Shown here in pieces: positions 36,683 through 45,367 of a stretch of 64,000 bases of DNA (positions are counted from its first letter, which is position 1; every line of letters begins with the position of its first letter). Below the pieces are notes generated by a model. That model saw only the letters and a program-made list of their open reading frames with translations. It was not told the origin of the DNA and made no database searches. The DNA comes from Bacteroidales bacterium. Lineage in GTDB: Bacteria; Bacteroidota; Bacteroidia; Bacteroidales; Tenuifilaceae. Location of the stretch: contig JACJXC010000005.1 of assembly GCA_020636835.1 (NCBI GenBank), positions 62,001 through 126,000 of the forward strand. Reading direction: 5' to 3'. A program made the position numbers and the translations under genes.

Positions 36683-37736
36683 ATGCGAATTAAGAGTTGA
36701 AAAATCATAAAGTTATTAACAATTAAATTACTGAATGTCAGTAATTTGTGATTAAAATATTTGTACAAAACCTTAGAAATCAGTACTTTAAGGCAAGTAA
36801 CCACACTACGCCTTCCAGCATGATTCCTAAGGTAAAAGAGTTCAAATTGATCGCCATATATCTGTATATTAGCGACATATACAGGCAAGAGTTAAAATAC
36901 TCTTGCCAACGGTTCAGCAATAATTCCACGCCGGCATTTACCGACGAGGAGGTAATGACAATTTATCTGTATTCTATGCACGTTGAACAACGCTTTAAAG
37001 TTAAACAAATCCATGAATTTGCCAGCGACCATCTCCGATCGTGGTTCCCCCTACTGCCCTCATACGAGGCCTTCAACATGAGGATCAACCGGTTGGGTGA
37101 AGCTTTCAAGCTGCTTGCCGCCCAAACAATTGAAAGGTATACGCCCATGGACTGTCTGTGCGATACCAGCTTACTGGACTCTATGCCCATTATCACCTGC
37201 TCAGGGAAACGTGAAGGTAAAGTGGCCAAAGAGATTACTGACAAGGGTTACTGCTCCACCAAAGGCATTTATTACTATGGCCTTAAGCTGCATGCGCTTG
37301 CCTTTCAACGCCCAAACCGCTTGCCCTTCCCTGAGCAGTTTCAGCTCACCCCTGCTTCGGAAAACGACCTGAACCTTTTTAAGCAGGCCTGGGGGGATAT
37401 TGAAAATAGAACGTTTTATGGGGATAAGATATACCATGACAATGAGTACTTTGCACAAAACAGAGCGGGAAAGAACGCACTGATGCTAACCCCGGTAAAG
37501 GCGGTTAAAGGGCAGGATGAACAGACAAGGATGAGGGACAAAGCCGCAAACGAGCTGTTCTCCACAGCGGTATCAAAAGTCAGGCAACCCATAGAATCGT
37601 TATTCAACTGGCTGATAGAAAAAACAGATATTCAAAGAGCATCCAGGGTGCGGTCCACTAAAGGACTGATGGTCTACGTGTTTGGAAGGTTAGCGGCAGC
37701 TTATATCTTCCTAATTCTTTAACCCTTAATTCGCAT
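36683..37736 (+). mobile_element. IS982-like insertion sequence, apparently complete
   Basis: About 1.05 kb with one transposase gene. The ends are inverted: left ATGCGAATTAAGAGTTGA and right (complement) ATGCGAATTAAGGGTTAA, matching at 16 of 18 positions. Flanking sequence shows ATAAATA at 36676-36682 and again at 37735-37741, a candidate 7-bp target duplication if the right end is placed 2 bp further in. The nearly perfect ends and intact ORF suggest recent insertion. Confidence 0.75.
36748..37722 (+). CDS. IS982-family-like DDE transposase
   Basis: 324 residues. The N-terminal helical part (FTDEEVMTIYLYSMHVEQR..., IHEFASDHLRSWFPLLPSYEAFNMRINRLGEAF) is typical of the IS982 group. Catalytic candidates are Asp in CDTSLLDSMPI, the YYYGLKLHAL strand, Asp in FYGDKIYHDNEYF, and Glu in VRQPIESLFNWLIEK, giving the DDE triad. 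It ends 14 bp before the right inverted repeat. The ORF is full length. An internal ATG at 36820 is an alternative start. Confidence 0.85.
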   Translation: MIKIFVQNLRNQYFKASNHTTPSSMIPKVKEFKLIAIYLYISDIYRQELKYSCQRFSNNSTPAFTDEEVMTIYLYSMHVEQRFKVKQIHEFASDHLRSWFPLLPSYEAFNMRINRLGEAFKLLAAQTIERYTPMDCLCDTSLLDSMPIITCSGKREGKVAKEITDKGYCSTKGIYYYGLKLHALAFQRPNRLPFPEQFQLTPASENDLNLFKQAWGDIENRTFYGDKIYHDNEYFAQNRAGKNALMLTPVKAVKGQDEQTRMRDKAANELFSTAVSKVRQPIESLFNWLIEKTDIQRASRVRSTKGLMVYVFGRLAAAYIFLIL

Positions 37737-37751
37737 AAATACATAAAAAAT

Positions 37752-38639
37752 CTATTTCTCCTCGTAAAACTCTTTGAAAAAGTCCAAATCAATATCATAA
37801 ACAGTTCTTGGAATTAAACCTAACTCCAACTTTTCGAACATATTTACCAATTTATCACCATCAACCAATTCTATTGGAGGCACGCCATCTCTTACTGCTT
37901 CATTTTTAGCATCATGAGTAAATCTCCCAGTCGTAATAATAATCCCTTTATCTGCTCTACCTGCCATTGCTCCTCTAAAATCTCTAATCTTATCAGAGGA
38001 AACAACATCTTTATATCTTTTAGACTGAAATAGTACTTTAAAACTCATTAAAGGATTTAATTCTAATACGCCATAACCATCTATACCGCCATCACCAGAT
38101 TTTCCCGTAACTTTAACTTGTGAAAATCCAGATTCTCTAAGCAATCTTTGGCAAATCTTTTCAAACCCAGAAGGCGGCAGATCTTTTAGTAAATCCAATA
38201 ACTTGTCTTTATAATTTTCATCATCCACATTCTCTTTTATTGAGTCATCTAAATAATTTGCAGTTTTATTCTTATCATCTTTAGACTTGTCAATCTCAAA
38301 TTGTTCATGAACTGATTTAAAAAAACTATGAATATTTTTTTCATTCAAAGTTTCATAAGAGGTTCCCTTCAAAGACCACACTCCTCTTTTTGAAGAATCG
38401 AGAATCCCTCCTTTTGTAAGATAGAATCTTGCCCAAGCAATTCTATTTTTTACTGTAGACCCTCCATTTTTATTTCTTAACTCTAACTCTGCATCTGTTA
38501 TGTTGTATTTTTCAATAATCAAATCAGTTACCTCAGAAGGGTTTCCAGAGCCACCTAAGTCTTTTAATACCTCAATAATCGGTATTCCATATTTCATAAA
38601 ATCAGGGCCACTTATTGGTTTTATTTCTTTTTTAGCCAT
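37752..38639 (-). CDS. mrr: Mrr-type restriction endonuclease (type IV)
   Basis: About 295 residues. The Mrr_N winged-helix domain (1-95) is MKYGIPIIEVLKDLGGSGNPSEVTDLI... with NRIAWARFYLTKGGILDSSKRGVWSL. An acidic linker (115-150) follows, then the PD-(D/E)xK catalytic domain: GFEKICQRLLRESGF, SGDGGIDGYG and VLFQSKRYK supply E, D and QxK. These enzymes cut modified (methylated) DNA. No methyltransferase is adjacent, as expected for type IV. The start is the ATG at 38639; a TTG three codons upstream is unlikely. The IS element ends 16 bp from the stop. Confidence 0.88.
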   Translation of the reverse strand: MAKKEIKPISGPDFMKYGIPIIEVLKDLGGSGNPSEVTDLIIEKYNITDAELELRNKNGGSTVKNRIAWARFYLTKGGILDSSKRGVWSLKGTSYETLNEKNIHSFFKSVHEQFEIDKSKDDKNKTANYLDDSIKENVDDENYKDKLLDLLKDLPPSGFEKICQRLLRESGFSQVKVTGKSGDGGIDGYGVLELNPLMSFKVLFQSKRYKDVVSSDKIRDFRGAMAGRADKGIIITTGRFTHDAKNEAVRDGVPPIELVDGDKLVNMFEKLELGLIPRTVYDIDLDFFKEFYEEK

Positions 38640-38662
38640 AGTTTTCAAATAATTTAAAAAGA

Positions 38663-39178
38663 CTACAATATCTCCTTCACCTCCTTCTTCAAAAAATCAA
38701 CAGCATACGAAACCGGATTAGTATCCAGTTCAACCATGGTTTCCAAAATTTTTTGGCTTAGCACAATGGCCGATTCATTCGGGTTTACCCGGTCGGAGCT
38801 GATATTTATAAGCTTCACAATATTCTCCTTGGCATTGCGCACCATTTCCCAAGCCTCGTTGCTAACGTAGAGCTGCTGCGAGAGGTTATGCTCCCACTCT
38901 GCACGGATATTACCAAGCAAAGCCGCCTGTAAATCCGATGCTAGCATTCCCTTCTTATTCACCCGCACAATAATGGATTCGGGCGATATACGCTCCAGCA
39001 ATAGGATTAACCGCTCGTAGGCCTGCAGCCGGATGGGCAGCGTAATTTTGTTACTGCCGAATAGCAATTCCGTTTTACGACGGTTGGCCTCGTTCCGGAT
39101 CATTGCCCGAATGGCAAGGTATCCAGCTAAAAAAACCATTAAAGCTGGAAGTACAATTTTTAATATCTCTGCAAACAT
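38663..39178 (-). CDS. DUF7935-like membrane-anchored protein
   Basis: 171 residues with an N-terminal membrane helix (ILKIVLPALMVFLAGYLAIRAMI) and a cytoplasmic helical domain containing ITLPIRLQAYERLILLLERISPE and NIRAEWEHNLSQQLYVSNEAWEMVRNAKE, which I associate with the Bacteroidota family DUF7935. No function is known. It lies 23 bp upstream of the Mrr gene on the same strand, so cotranscription is possible. It is divergent from the aspartate aminotransferase, 110 bp away. Confidence 0.65.
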   Translation of the reverse strand: MFAEILKIVLPALMVFLAGYLAIRAMIRNEANRRKTELLFGSNKITLPIRLQAYERLILLLERISPESIIVRVNKKGMLASDLQAALLGNIRAEWEHNLSQQLYVSNEAWEMVRNAKENIVKLINISSDRVNPNESAIVLSQKILETMVELDTNPVSYAVDFLKKEVKEIL

Positions 39179-39288
39179 CTATGAATGATTTTATAAAGAT
39201 TTTTCGGAATAAGTAAAGTTTAAGTAAATTTGACGTTTTAAAATTACAAAAGTTTTCGATTATTAGTAAACATAAAAGATTTAGTATT

Positions 39289-40482
39289 ATGGAGAAAGTA
39301 TCTGCCCGTATAGCCGCACTTGAAGAGTCGCAAACCATTGCAATGTCCCAAAAATCGAGGGAATTGGCAAGTCAGGGTATCGATGTAATAAACCTGAGCG
39401 TGGGTGAGCCCGATTTTTTTACCCCCGATTTTGTTAAGGATGCTGCTAAAAAGGCCATCGACGAGAACTACTCGTTCTATACCCCGGTTCCGGGCTACAA
39501 GGATTTACTTGAGGCAATTTGCGGTAAGCTGAAAAGGGAGAACAACCTCGATTTTACCCCCGACCAAATTGTGGTATCGGGCGGTGCAAAGCACAGCCTT
39601 TCCAACGTGCTAATGAGCGTTGTGGACAAAGACGATGAGGTAATTGTTCCCGCCCCCTACTGGGTTAGCTACGTGGAACTGGTTAAACTGGCCGAAGGTA
39701 AAAGCGTGGTGATCGAGACTGGGATTGACACCGATTTTAAAATCACCCCAAAACAACTTGAGGCTGCAATCACTCCAAAAACCAGAGTGCTAATGCTTTG
39801 CTCTCCATCAAACCCATCGGGAAGTATTTACTCCCACGATGAGCTGAAAGCCATTGCCGACATTGTTGCTAAGCATCCAAACATCCTTGTTCTTTCGGAC
39901 GAGATTTACGAGCATATCAACTTCACGGGCAAACACGAGAGCATTGCTCAGTTCGAAAATATCCGCGAAAGAGTAATTATTATTAATGGCGTATCGAAAG
40001 GTTACGCAATGACCGGCTGGCGCATTGGGTTCTCGGCATCGGCAAAATGGATTGCAAAAGCCTGCACCAAGCTACAGGGTCAGCAAACATCGGGAGTATG
40101 CTCAATAGCACAAAGAGCCGCCGTTGCAGCGCTTAACTCCGATGGAACTACCATAAAGGAGATGCAAACCGCTTTTAAACGTCGCCGCGATTTTATGGTT
40201 GATGCCTTTTCGAAAATCAAGGGTTTCCGCCTAAATACGCCCGGGGGTGCGTTCTACATATTCCCCGAAATATCGTACTATTTCGGTAAACAGTACAATG
40301 GGCAAACCATTAACAACTCGAACGATTTTGCCATGTTCCTGCTAAATGTTGCACACGTAGCTGCCGTTCCTGGAACTGCTTTTGGAACCCCCAACTGCAT
40401 CCGTTTCTCGTATGCTACCGCCGATGAGAAACTAAAGCAAGCCGCCGAAAGAGTTGCTAAGGCTGTGGAGCTGTTGAAATAG
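39289..40482 (+). CDS. aspC: Aspartate aminotransferase (class I/II, subgroup Ib)
   Basis: 397 residues. Fold-type I aminotransferase landmarks are GEPDFFTPDFV, VVSGGAKHSLSNVL, PAPYWVSY, CSPSNPSG, LSDEIYEH, PLP Lys in NGVSKGYAMTGWRIGF, and the substrate-binding Arg in NCIRFSYA. The pattern fits the Ib aspartate aminotransferases, which often also accept other acidic or aromatic donors. The role is aspartate/2-oxoglutarate interconversion. It is transcribed alone; a terminator follows at 40555. Confidence 0.9.
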   Translation: MEKVSARIAALEESQTIAMSQKSRELASQGIDVINLSVGEPDFFTPDFVKDAAKKAIDENYSFYTPVPGYKDLLEAICGKLKRENNLDFTPDQIVVSGGAKHSLSNVLMSVVDKDDEVIVPAPYWVSYVELVKLAEGKSVVIETGIDTDFKITPKQLEAAITPKTRVLMLCSPSNPSGSIYSHDELKAIADIVAKHPNILVLSDEIYEHINFTGKHESIAQFENIRERVIIINGVSKGYAMTGWRIGFSASAKWIAKACTKLQGQQTSGVCSIAQRAAVAALNSDGTTIKEMQTAFKRRRDFMVDAFSKIKGFRLNTPGGAFYIFPEISYYFGKQYNGQTINNSNDFAMFLLNVAHVAAVPGTAFGTPNCIRFSYATADEKLKQAAERVAKAVELLK

Positions 40483-40554
40483 CTTATTGAGCTATTAAGC
40501 TATTGAGAGATTATTCGTTGAAACGAATTATAAAATAAGTTAATATTGCAACCG

Positions 40555-40590
40555 AAAAGAACCGTTAATCATCAAATTAACGGTTCTTTT
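40555..40590 (+). terminator. Intrinsic terminator of the aspartate aminotransferase gene
   Basis: AAAAGAACCGTTAA and TTAACGGTTCTTTT are perfect 14-base arms around an 8-base loop. A and T flanks allow use in both directions. Confidence 0.9.
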
Positions 40591-40655
40591 ATTAAATTTG
40601 ATATCAATCGACAATTACGCGAGAAACTTCAACTAACAATAAAGTATAACGTTCT

Positions 40656-41705
40656 ATGCTAAAATCGATAAGTAGAAAAACACTTCTGATAATCCTAATC
40701 CCTACGGCTATTCTAGGGCTTACTGGGACTATCATTGCATTCAACTATTACCGATTGAACTATGCTCCCAACACCAAGAACACTAAGGAGGTTGTGATAT
40801 ACATTCCAACCGGCTCGTCATTCGAGAATGTGCTGGATACGCTAAACAAGCATAACGTTTTAAAGAATCAAAAATCGTTTACAACGGTAGCCGGCAGGCT
40901 TAGCTACAAGAACAATATCAAAGCAGGACGATACCTAGTTAAACCCAACACCGGAAACCGAAAACTGGTATCGATGCTTAAGCTGGGGCTACAGAAACCG
41001 TTAAAACTCACTTTCAATAATATTAGAACACCGCAACAACTGGCGAGCAGGATTGCCCAACAAATTGAGGCCGACTCGCTATCGATTCTTGCATCGCTCA
41101 CCTCCGATCAAACCACTACTGACTACGGATTCGACCGAGCCACAATAATTGGTATGTGCATTCCCAACACCTATGAGTTTTACTGGAATACCAACGCTAA
41201 AGGCTTTTTAGATAGGATGAACAAGGAGTACGAGAGGTTCTGGAACGATGAACGCGAGGCCAAGGCCTATAAGCTGGGACTAACCAAGGTTCAGGTGTCC
41301 ACATTGGCTTCAATCGTTGAAGAGGAGACCCGATTCAACACCGAGAAACCAAGGGTTGCAGGGGTTTACATCAACCGTTTAAACAAGGGCATTCCGCTAC
41401 AAGCCGATCCAACCGTAAAATTTGCCGTCGGCGATTTTGCCTTACGCCGCATTCTTACCAAGCATCTGGAGATCGATTCGCCCTACAATACCTATAAGTA
41501 CCGCGGATTACCTCCGGGCCCCATACGCTGCCCTTCCATCAGCAGTATCGATGCAGTTCTGAATGCCGAAAAACATAGCTATCTATATTTCTGTGCTAAA
41601 GCCGATTTCTCCGGCTACCACGATTTTGCAAAGACTCTTACCGAGCATAATCGCAATGCCGATGCATACCGTAGGGCGTTGAACAGGGAAAAGATATACC
41701 GGTAA
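40656..41705 (+). CDS. mltG: Endolytic peptidoglycan transglycosylase MltG
   Basis: 349 residues. One N-terminal membrane helix (TLLIILIPTAILGLTGTIIAF), a LysM-like subdomain, then the YceG fold: IPNTYEFYWNT, catalytic Glu in LASIVEEETRF, VYINRLNKGIPLQADPTVKFA, and SPYNTYKYRGLPPGPIRCPS. MltG cleaves nascent glycan strands at the inner membrane. The length matches the Bacteroidota type. It converges on pncA with a 7-bp gap and no terminator between them. Confidence 0.92.
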   Translation: MLKSISRKTLLIILIPTAILGLTGTIIAFNYYRLNYAPNTKNTKEVVIYIPTGSSFENVLDTLNKHNVLKNQKSFTTVAGRLSYKNNIKAGRYLVKPNTGNRKLVSMLKLGLQKPLKLTFNNIRTPQQLASRIAQQIEADSLSILASLTSDQTTTDYGFDRATIIGMCIPNTYEFYWNTNAKGFLDRMNKEYERFWNDEREAKAYKLGLTKVQVSTLASIVEEETRFNTEKPRVAGVYINRLNKGIPLQADPTVKFAVGDFALRRILTKHLEIDSPYNTYKYRGLPPGPIRCPSISSIDAVLNAEKHSYLYFCAKADFSGYHDFAKTLTEHNRNADAYRRALNREKIYR

Positions 41706-41712
41706 ATAGGTT

Positions 41713-42273
41713 CTACTGCAATTCATCAATAGATATAATAGCCGCCCCATGCTCAGCCATCTCGGCTAAAGCTTTTTGGCCATCGCTGGGCGCAATGTTA
41801 ACCGCCCTAACCCCCTCGAGTACCACCTGCACAGCAAAGCCTAACCTCAGCGCATCTATTACGGTATTTTTAACGCAATAATCGGTGGCCAGGCCAACAA
41901 TAACCAGCTCATCAACAGCCAAATCGCGAAGAGTTGAAGCCAGCCCTGTTCCCTGAAAGCCGGAGTAAGCATCGGTTTCCGCACTGCTTGCTTTGGAAAC
42001 AAGCATACACACCGAGGGAAAATACACGCTTGGGTTAAACTCGGCACCAGCCGAACCGGCAACACAATGCACCGGCCAGATTCCACCGTTAGGGCTGAAC
42101 GAGGTATGGTTTGCGGGGTGCCAATCGCGGGTAAAAACAACGGGTAGCCCATCGGCCTCAAACCGACGGATTAGGCGATTAACGGGATCGACTATTAAAT
42201 CGGCCTCATCAACGGCAAGCGCTCCTCCTGCACAAAAATCGTTCTGCAAATCAACCACAACTAGTGCTTTCAT
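41713..42273 (-). CDS. pncA: Nicotinamidase
   Basis: 186 residues, isochorismatase-like fold. The catalytic triad is visible: Asp in VVDLQNDF, Lys in the VSKASSAETDAYSGF region, and Cys in GLATDYCVKNT. Metal ligands are in DWHPANH. It deamidates nicotinamide to nicotinate. It lies 11 bp downstream of pncB on the same strand, giving a two-gene Preiss-Handler salvage operon. Confidence 0.93.
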   Translation of the reverse strand: MKALVVVDLQNDFCAGGALAVDEADLIVDPVNRLIRRFEADGLPVVFTRDWHPANHTSFSPNGGIWPVHCVAGSAGAEFNPSVYFPSVCMLVSKASSAETDAYSGFQGTGLASTLRDLAVDELVIVGLATDYCVKNTVIDALRLGFAVQVVLEGVRAVNIAPSDGQKALAEMAEHGAAIISIDELQ

Positions 42274-42284
42274 GGATCACTTAT

Positions 42285-43502
42285 TTATATAAAGTTAGCA
42301 ATATGTTCCAACCGAGGGTTTGGATTCAGACGGCGTCCCACCTTCGAAATCAAGGCGCCTTCCACCTCAACAATATCGGCAGTAAAATCGAAACTGCCCT
42401 GCATCAGGTAGCTACCAACACCGTAGGCATCGACCGGAACGGCCATTTGCTCGAACTGTCGGATGCGATCGGGGTTAAAACCGCCCGAAACAACAATCCG
42501 AACGTGGCTAAACCCCTCGGCATCGAGCGCACTACGAACCATTTCGACCAGTTTGGGATTTACCCCGGTTGGACGGAACGTACCCATGGCCGTATAAACC
42601 GATTTATCGACAAGGTTCTCCGAAGTATCGAGCCGAACACCCCACAGTTTATCGCCAAGGGCATGGGCGCAGCGCAGCGATGTACCCACGCAATCGTTAT
42701 CAAAATCGACCAGGGCAATTAGGGGCGCCTCGGGATAGGTAGCCCCGAAAAGATTTACAGCCCAAACCGTGTCGCCACCAACCGCAGCAATAAGCGCATG
42801 AGGAATGGTTCCCGAGGCGCTGGCGCCCCACCACTCACCCTGAGCATCGGTGGAGATCCCCGATGCACCACCAATATACGCGGCATAGCCATCGCCCCCC
42901 TGAACAGCCCAGTGATCGAAACGTGCCGGGAAGTAAAGAACCGTTTTCCCGCGGGCAGCATCAACAACCTGCCGCACATTGGTAGCTATCTTGGTACGGC
43001 GGGCAAGGATGCCCAGGTAAATGGTTTCCAGATGGGCAAATTGGGATGCACACCCCTTAATATGCATTACCGATTCGTAGGGAGCTACAGCATCGCCATC
43101 CCACAGGGCATCGATGTTCAAATCACTAAACCCATCAACCCAAAGGTCGTCCAGTTGCTGCGAGATAACCATTTTTTCCTCCTCAATGGCCAGGTAGCGT
43201 GCCTTATCGTGCAAAAAGGCCTGACGAGCCTTGCGCTTAATGTCTATCAACTTATCGAACAGTTTGTAGGCTTTGTCGTAGTTGGAGTAGCACCCGCTGG
43301 CCACTTTCAAAACGGAAATGGCCTCATCGACACCGCAAAGAATGGCATCCTTTTTCTGAAACACCTGCATGGTAACGTTGGGATCGAGTCCATGCGACTC
43401 TAACACTACCTTTTCGCGCCAAAAATAGACATCGCTACGGTACCCCCGGCGTAATTCCTGAACGGGTAAATCGAAAGTTGTGCTGGGCAATCGGTTCCTC
43501 AT
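42285..43502 (-). CDS. pncB: Nicotinate phosphoribosyltransferase
   Basis: About 405 residues. The PRPP and substrate site is seen in ARFDHWAVQGGDGYAAYIGGASGIS and SGTIPHALIAAVG, and LWGVRLDTSENLVDKS and VRIVVSGGFNPDRIRQF complete the type II PRTase barrel. It converts nicotinate plus PRPP (with ATP) to nicotinate mononucleotide. The ATG at 43502 (MRNRLPST) is favoured over an upstream TTG that lies inside a terminator hairpin. It is followed by pncA. Confidence 0.9.
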   Translation of the reverse strand: MRNRLPSTTFDLPVQELRRGYRSDVYFWREKVVLESHGLDPNVTMQVFQKKDAILCGVDEAISVLKVASGCYSNYDKAYKLFDKLIDIKRKARQAFLHDKARYLAIEEEKMVISQQLDDLWVDGFSDLNIDALWDGDAVAPYESVMHIKGCASQFAHLETIYLGILARRTKIATNVRQVVDAARGKTVLYFPARFDHWAVQGGDGYAAYIGGASGISTDAQGEWWGASASGTIPHALIAAVGGDTVWAVNLFGATYPEAPLIALVDFDNDCVGTSLRCAHALGDKLWGVRLDTSENLVDKSVYTAMGTFRPTGVNPKLVEMVRSALDAEGFSHVRIVVSGGFNPDRIRQFEQMAVPVDAYGVGSYLMQGSFDFTADIVEVEGALISKVGRRLNPNPRLEHIANFI

Positions 43503-43530
43503 AACTTGGGTTTTAGTAAATGTATTAAAA

Positions 43531-43563
43531 AAGGGGGATAATGTCAATAGACAGTATCCCCCC
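43531..43563 (-). terminator. Intrinsic terminator between DUF1573 gene and pncB
   Basis: GGGGGATA and TATCCCCC arms with an inner TGTC/GACA stem. On the minus strand the hairpin is followed by six T. It closes the DUF1573 transcript 25 bp after its stop and isolates the pncBA operon. Confidence 0.85.
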
Positions 43564-43588
43564 TCAATAATCCGACAAACGAAACAGG

Positions 43589-44035
43589 CTACAGCACAAT
43601 CTCGTTAGATTTTTTTCGTTCCAGTACCACCCCGGTAATCAACACCTTTTTTATCTTGCCGTTATCGGCATTGGACTCAATGGTAATGGTGCGGCTTATC
43701 CGCTGAGGACGAGGTTCAATCCGAAACTCAACCCGAACAACACCCTCCTTACCAGGCAGAATAGGGGCTTTAGGCCAACTCTTAACATTGGTTCCACAGC
43801 AACCGCCCACATTCTTCAGGATTAAAGGCTTAGCGCCCTTATTCTTGATGCTAATCCTAATTTTTCCATGCTCATCCGACAAATCGTCGATGAATATTTC
43901 GCCCAGATTCAAAGTATCCACCACTTCAATAACAGGCCCCTTTGCACTGGGCGCAGCATTTAAATCCGTATGCCAAGCAAGTACCCCAATGGGCATTGCC
44001 ATCAAAACAAGTAAAATCCGAAAAGTATTCATCAT
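43589..44035 (-). CDS. DUF1573 secreted protein
   Basis: 148 residues with a signal peptide (ending VLAWHTDLNA). The Ig-like DUF1573 domain shows LNLGEIFIDDLSDEHGKIRISIKNKGAKPLILKNVGGCCG and GKEGVVRVEFRIEPRPQRISRTITIESN. These ASH/MSP-like domains are common in Bacteroidota exported proteins, and their function is unknown. The typical CGCT motif is here GCCGT. A second DUF1573 gene lies at 48123-48560. Confidence 0.8.
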   Translation of the reverse strand: MMNTFRILLVLMAMPIGVLAWHTDLNAAPSAKGPVIEVVDTLNLGEIFIDDLSDEHGKIRISIKNKGAKPLILKNVGGCCGTNVKSWPKAPILPGKEGVVRVEFRIEPRPQRISRTITIESNADNGKIKKVLITGVVLERKKSNEIVL

Positions 44036-44142
44036 AAAATCGTTTTGAAATATTTAACTAAAATTATGCCAATCCGGAGCCAATACAGAGCAACTCCTAG
44101 GGCAAAAATAACTATAATTGAAAAAATTTAACGCACAACGGC

Positions 44143-44796
44143 ATGATTAATTTAATGGAATACAGAGCGGTTATTTTTGATATGGATGGTGTAATTGTTG
44201 ATAATCAGAACTATCACCTATCGTCGTGGGAGATGTTTTGTGCAAAATACAACTTCGATTGCAACATCAACACCTTTAGCGCTCAATACTTCGGGAAAAG
44301 CAACCACGAAATACTGACCTCGTTAAGCGGGAAAGCGCTAACACCCCAAGAAACATACAAGCTAGGCGAAGAAAAGGAAGAAATCTACCGACAACTATAC
44401 CGCGATGAAATTAAGCCACTGGCAGGCCTCATCGATTTGCTAAAGCTACTAAAAGCAAACCGAATCCCCACCGCCATAGCCTCATCGGCACCAACCTCCA
44501 ACGTTGACTTCGTTGTTGATAGCCTGAAAATCCGGGAGTACTTTGATGTTATTGTGGATGTATCGATGGTTCGGAATGCCAAACCCGACCCTGAAATCTA
44601 CCTAAAAGCGGCAGAACGGCTAAACGTTGAACCGAGTGGATGTTTGGTTTTTGAGGATTCGCATTCGGGAATTAAGGCTGCGTTGAATGCAGGCATGCAG
44701 GTAATTGGGCTTGCAACAACACACCGAAAGGAGGAGCTGGAACCCTCTATTCCGAAGGCATATAGCTTTGAAGAGCTATTACAGGAAAAAATCTAA
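44143..44796 (+). CDS. HAD-superfamily hydrolase, beta-phosphoglucomutase-like
   Basis: 217 residues. HAD motif I is IFDMDGVIVDNQNYH, motif II is IASSAPTSN, and motifs III/IV are KPDPEIYLKAAERL and CLVFEDSHSGIKAALNAGM. The helical C1 cap (residues 20-85) and DxDGV(I/V)xD pattern match beta-phosphoglucomutase and small phosphatases. The substrate is a small phosphorylated sugar, not resolvable here. Starts at 44143 or 44155 are both possible. Confidence 0.88.
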   Translation: MINLMEYRAVIFDMDGVIVDNQNYHLSSWEMFCAKYNFDCNINTFSAQYFGKSNHEILTSLSGKALTPQETYKLGEEKEEIYRQLYRDEIKPLAGLIDLLKLLKANRIPTAIASSAPTSNVDFVVDSLKIREYFDVIVDVSMVRNAKPDPEIYLKAAERLNVEPSGCLVFEDSHSGIKAALNAGMQVIGLATTHRKEELEPSIPKAYSFEELLQEKI

Positions 44797-44800
44797 ATAA

Positions 44801-44824
44801 AAAAGGGCGAAAAACCGCCCTTTT
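44801..44824. terminator. Bidirectional intrinsic terminator
   Basis: AAAAGGGCG and CGCCCTTTT around a 5-base loop, between the HAD gene (plus) and the end of the nusB-DUF5606 operon (minus). Confidence 0.85.
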
Positions 44825-44827
44825 GTG

Positions 44828-45253
44828 CTATTTCGACTCTTCGGCCGATTCCTCCGCCACATCGAGCAGCGCTAAAAGGTTCTGCGCATGGAGCTGATTA
44901 TACCATGTAATGATCTTTTTAATATCGCTGGTGTACACCCTATCGCGATCGTAATCGGGCACAACCTTGCCGAAATACTTAACAATCTCCTTGGTATCGG
45001 ATTTTGGATCGATAGAGGCCTTCCCCTCCTCCGCATTGCGGATCTTAACCATAACTTCGCGCAGAGGAACATCACCAGTATCGGTAAAAACTGCAATATC
45101 GGCAATGGCACTCACCTTGGCAGTTACCGGAATGTTAACGCGTTTACCATCAATTAACGATTCCACAATAATACCTTGTCGGCCTTGCGAAACAAACTTA
45201 AATAAACCGGAATACCCGGATATCGAAAGTATTTCCTTCAATGTTATTTCCAT
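44828..45253 (-). CDS. DUF5606 domain protein
   Basis: About 141 residues. The start MEITLKEILSISGYSGLFKFVSQ and the segment KVSAIADIAVFT are diagnostic for the Bacteroidota family DUF5606. The central segment EVMVKIRNAEEG is followed by KYFGKVVPDYDRDRVYTSDIKKIITWYN. No function is established; it usually lies near coaE, ybbR and nusB, as here. An upstream start at 45289 adds 12 residues without homology, so the ATG at 45253 is preferred. Confidence 0.8.
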   Translation of the reverse strand: MEITLKEILSISGYSGLFKFVSQGRQGIIVESLIDGKRVNIPVTAKVSAIADIAVFTDTGDVPLREVMVKIRNAEEGKASIDPKSDTKEIVKYFGKVVPDYDRDRVYTSDIKKIITWYNQLHAQNLLALLDVAEESAEESK

Positions 45254-45367
45254 ACATTTATAGTTATATATGATACAAAGTAAAATCAAAAAGTTGAATT
45301 TATAAAACCTACTAATAAGAAATATAATGCAACCATAGAATTATCCACATTACATTCTGATATACAA

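Noticed and set aside
36646..36888. 80-codon minus-strand frame at the left end of the IS
   Set aside because: Spans the inverted repeat and the transposase start; best explained as shadow.
37752..39178. Defence island around the Mrr nuclease
   Set aside because: Only one defence-type gene is present; DUF7935 is a general Bacteroidota family and the IS next to it is not evidence of an island.
42798..43403. 201-codon plus-strand frame opposite pncB
   Set aside because: Antisense shadow; pncB is well supported by motifs through the same bases.
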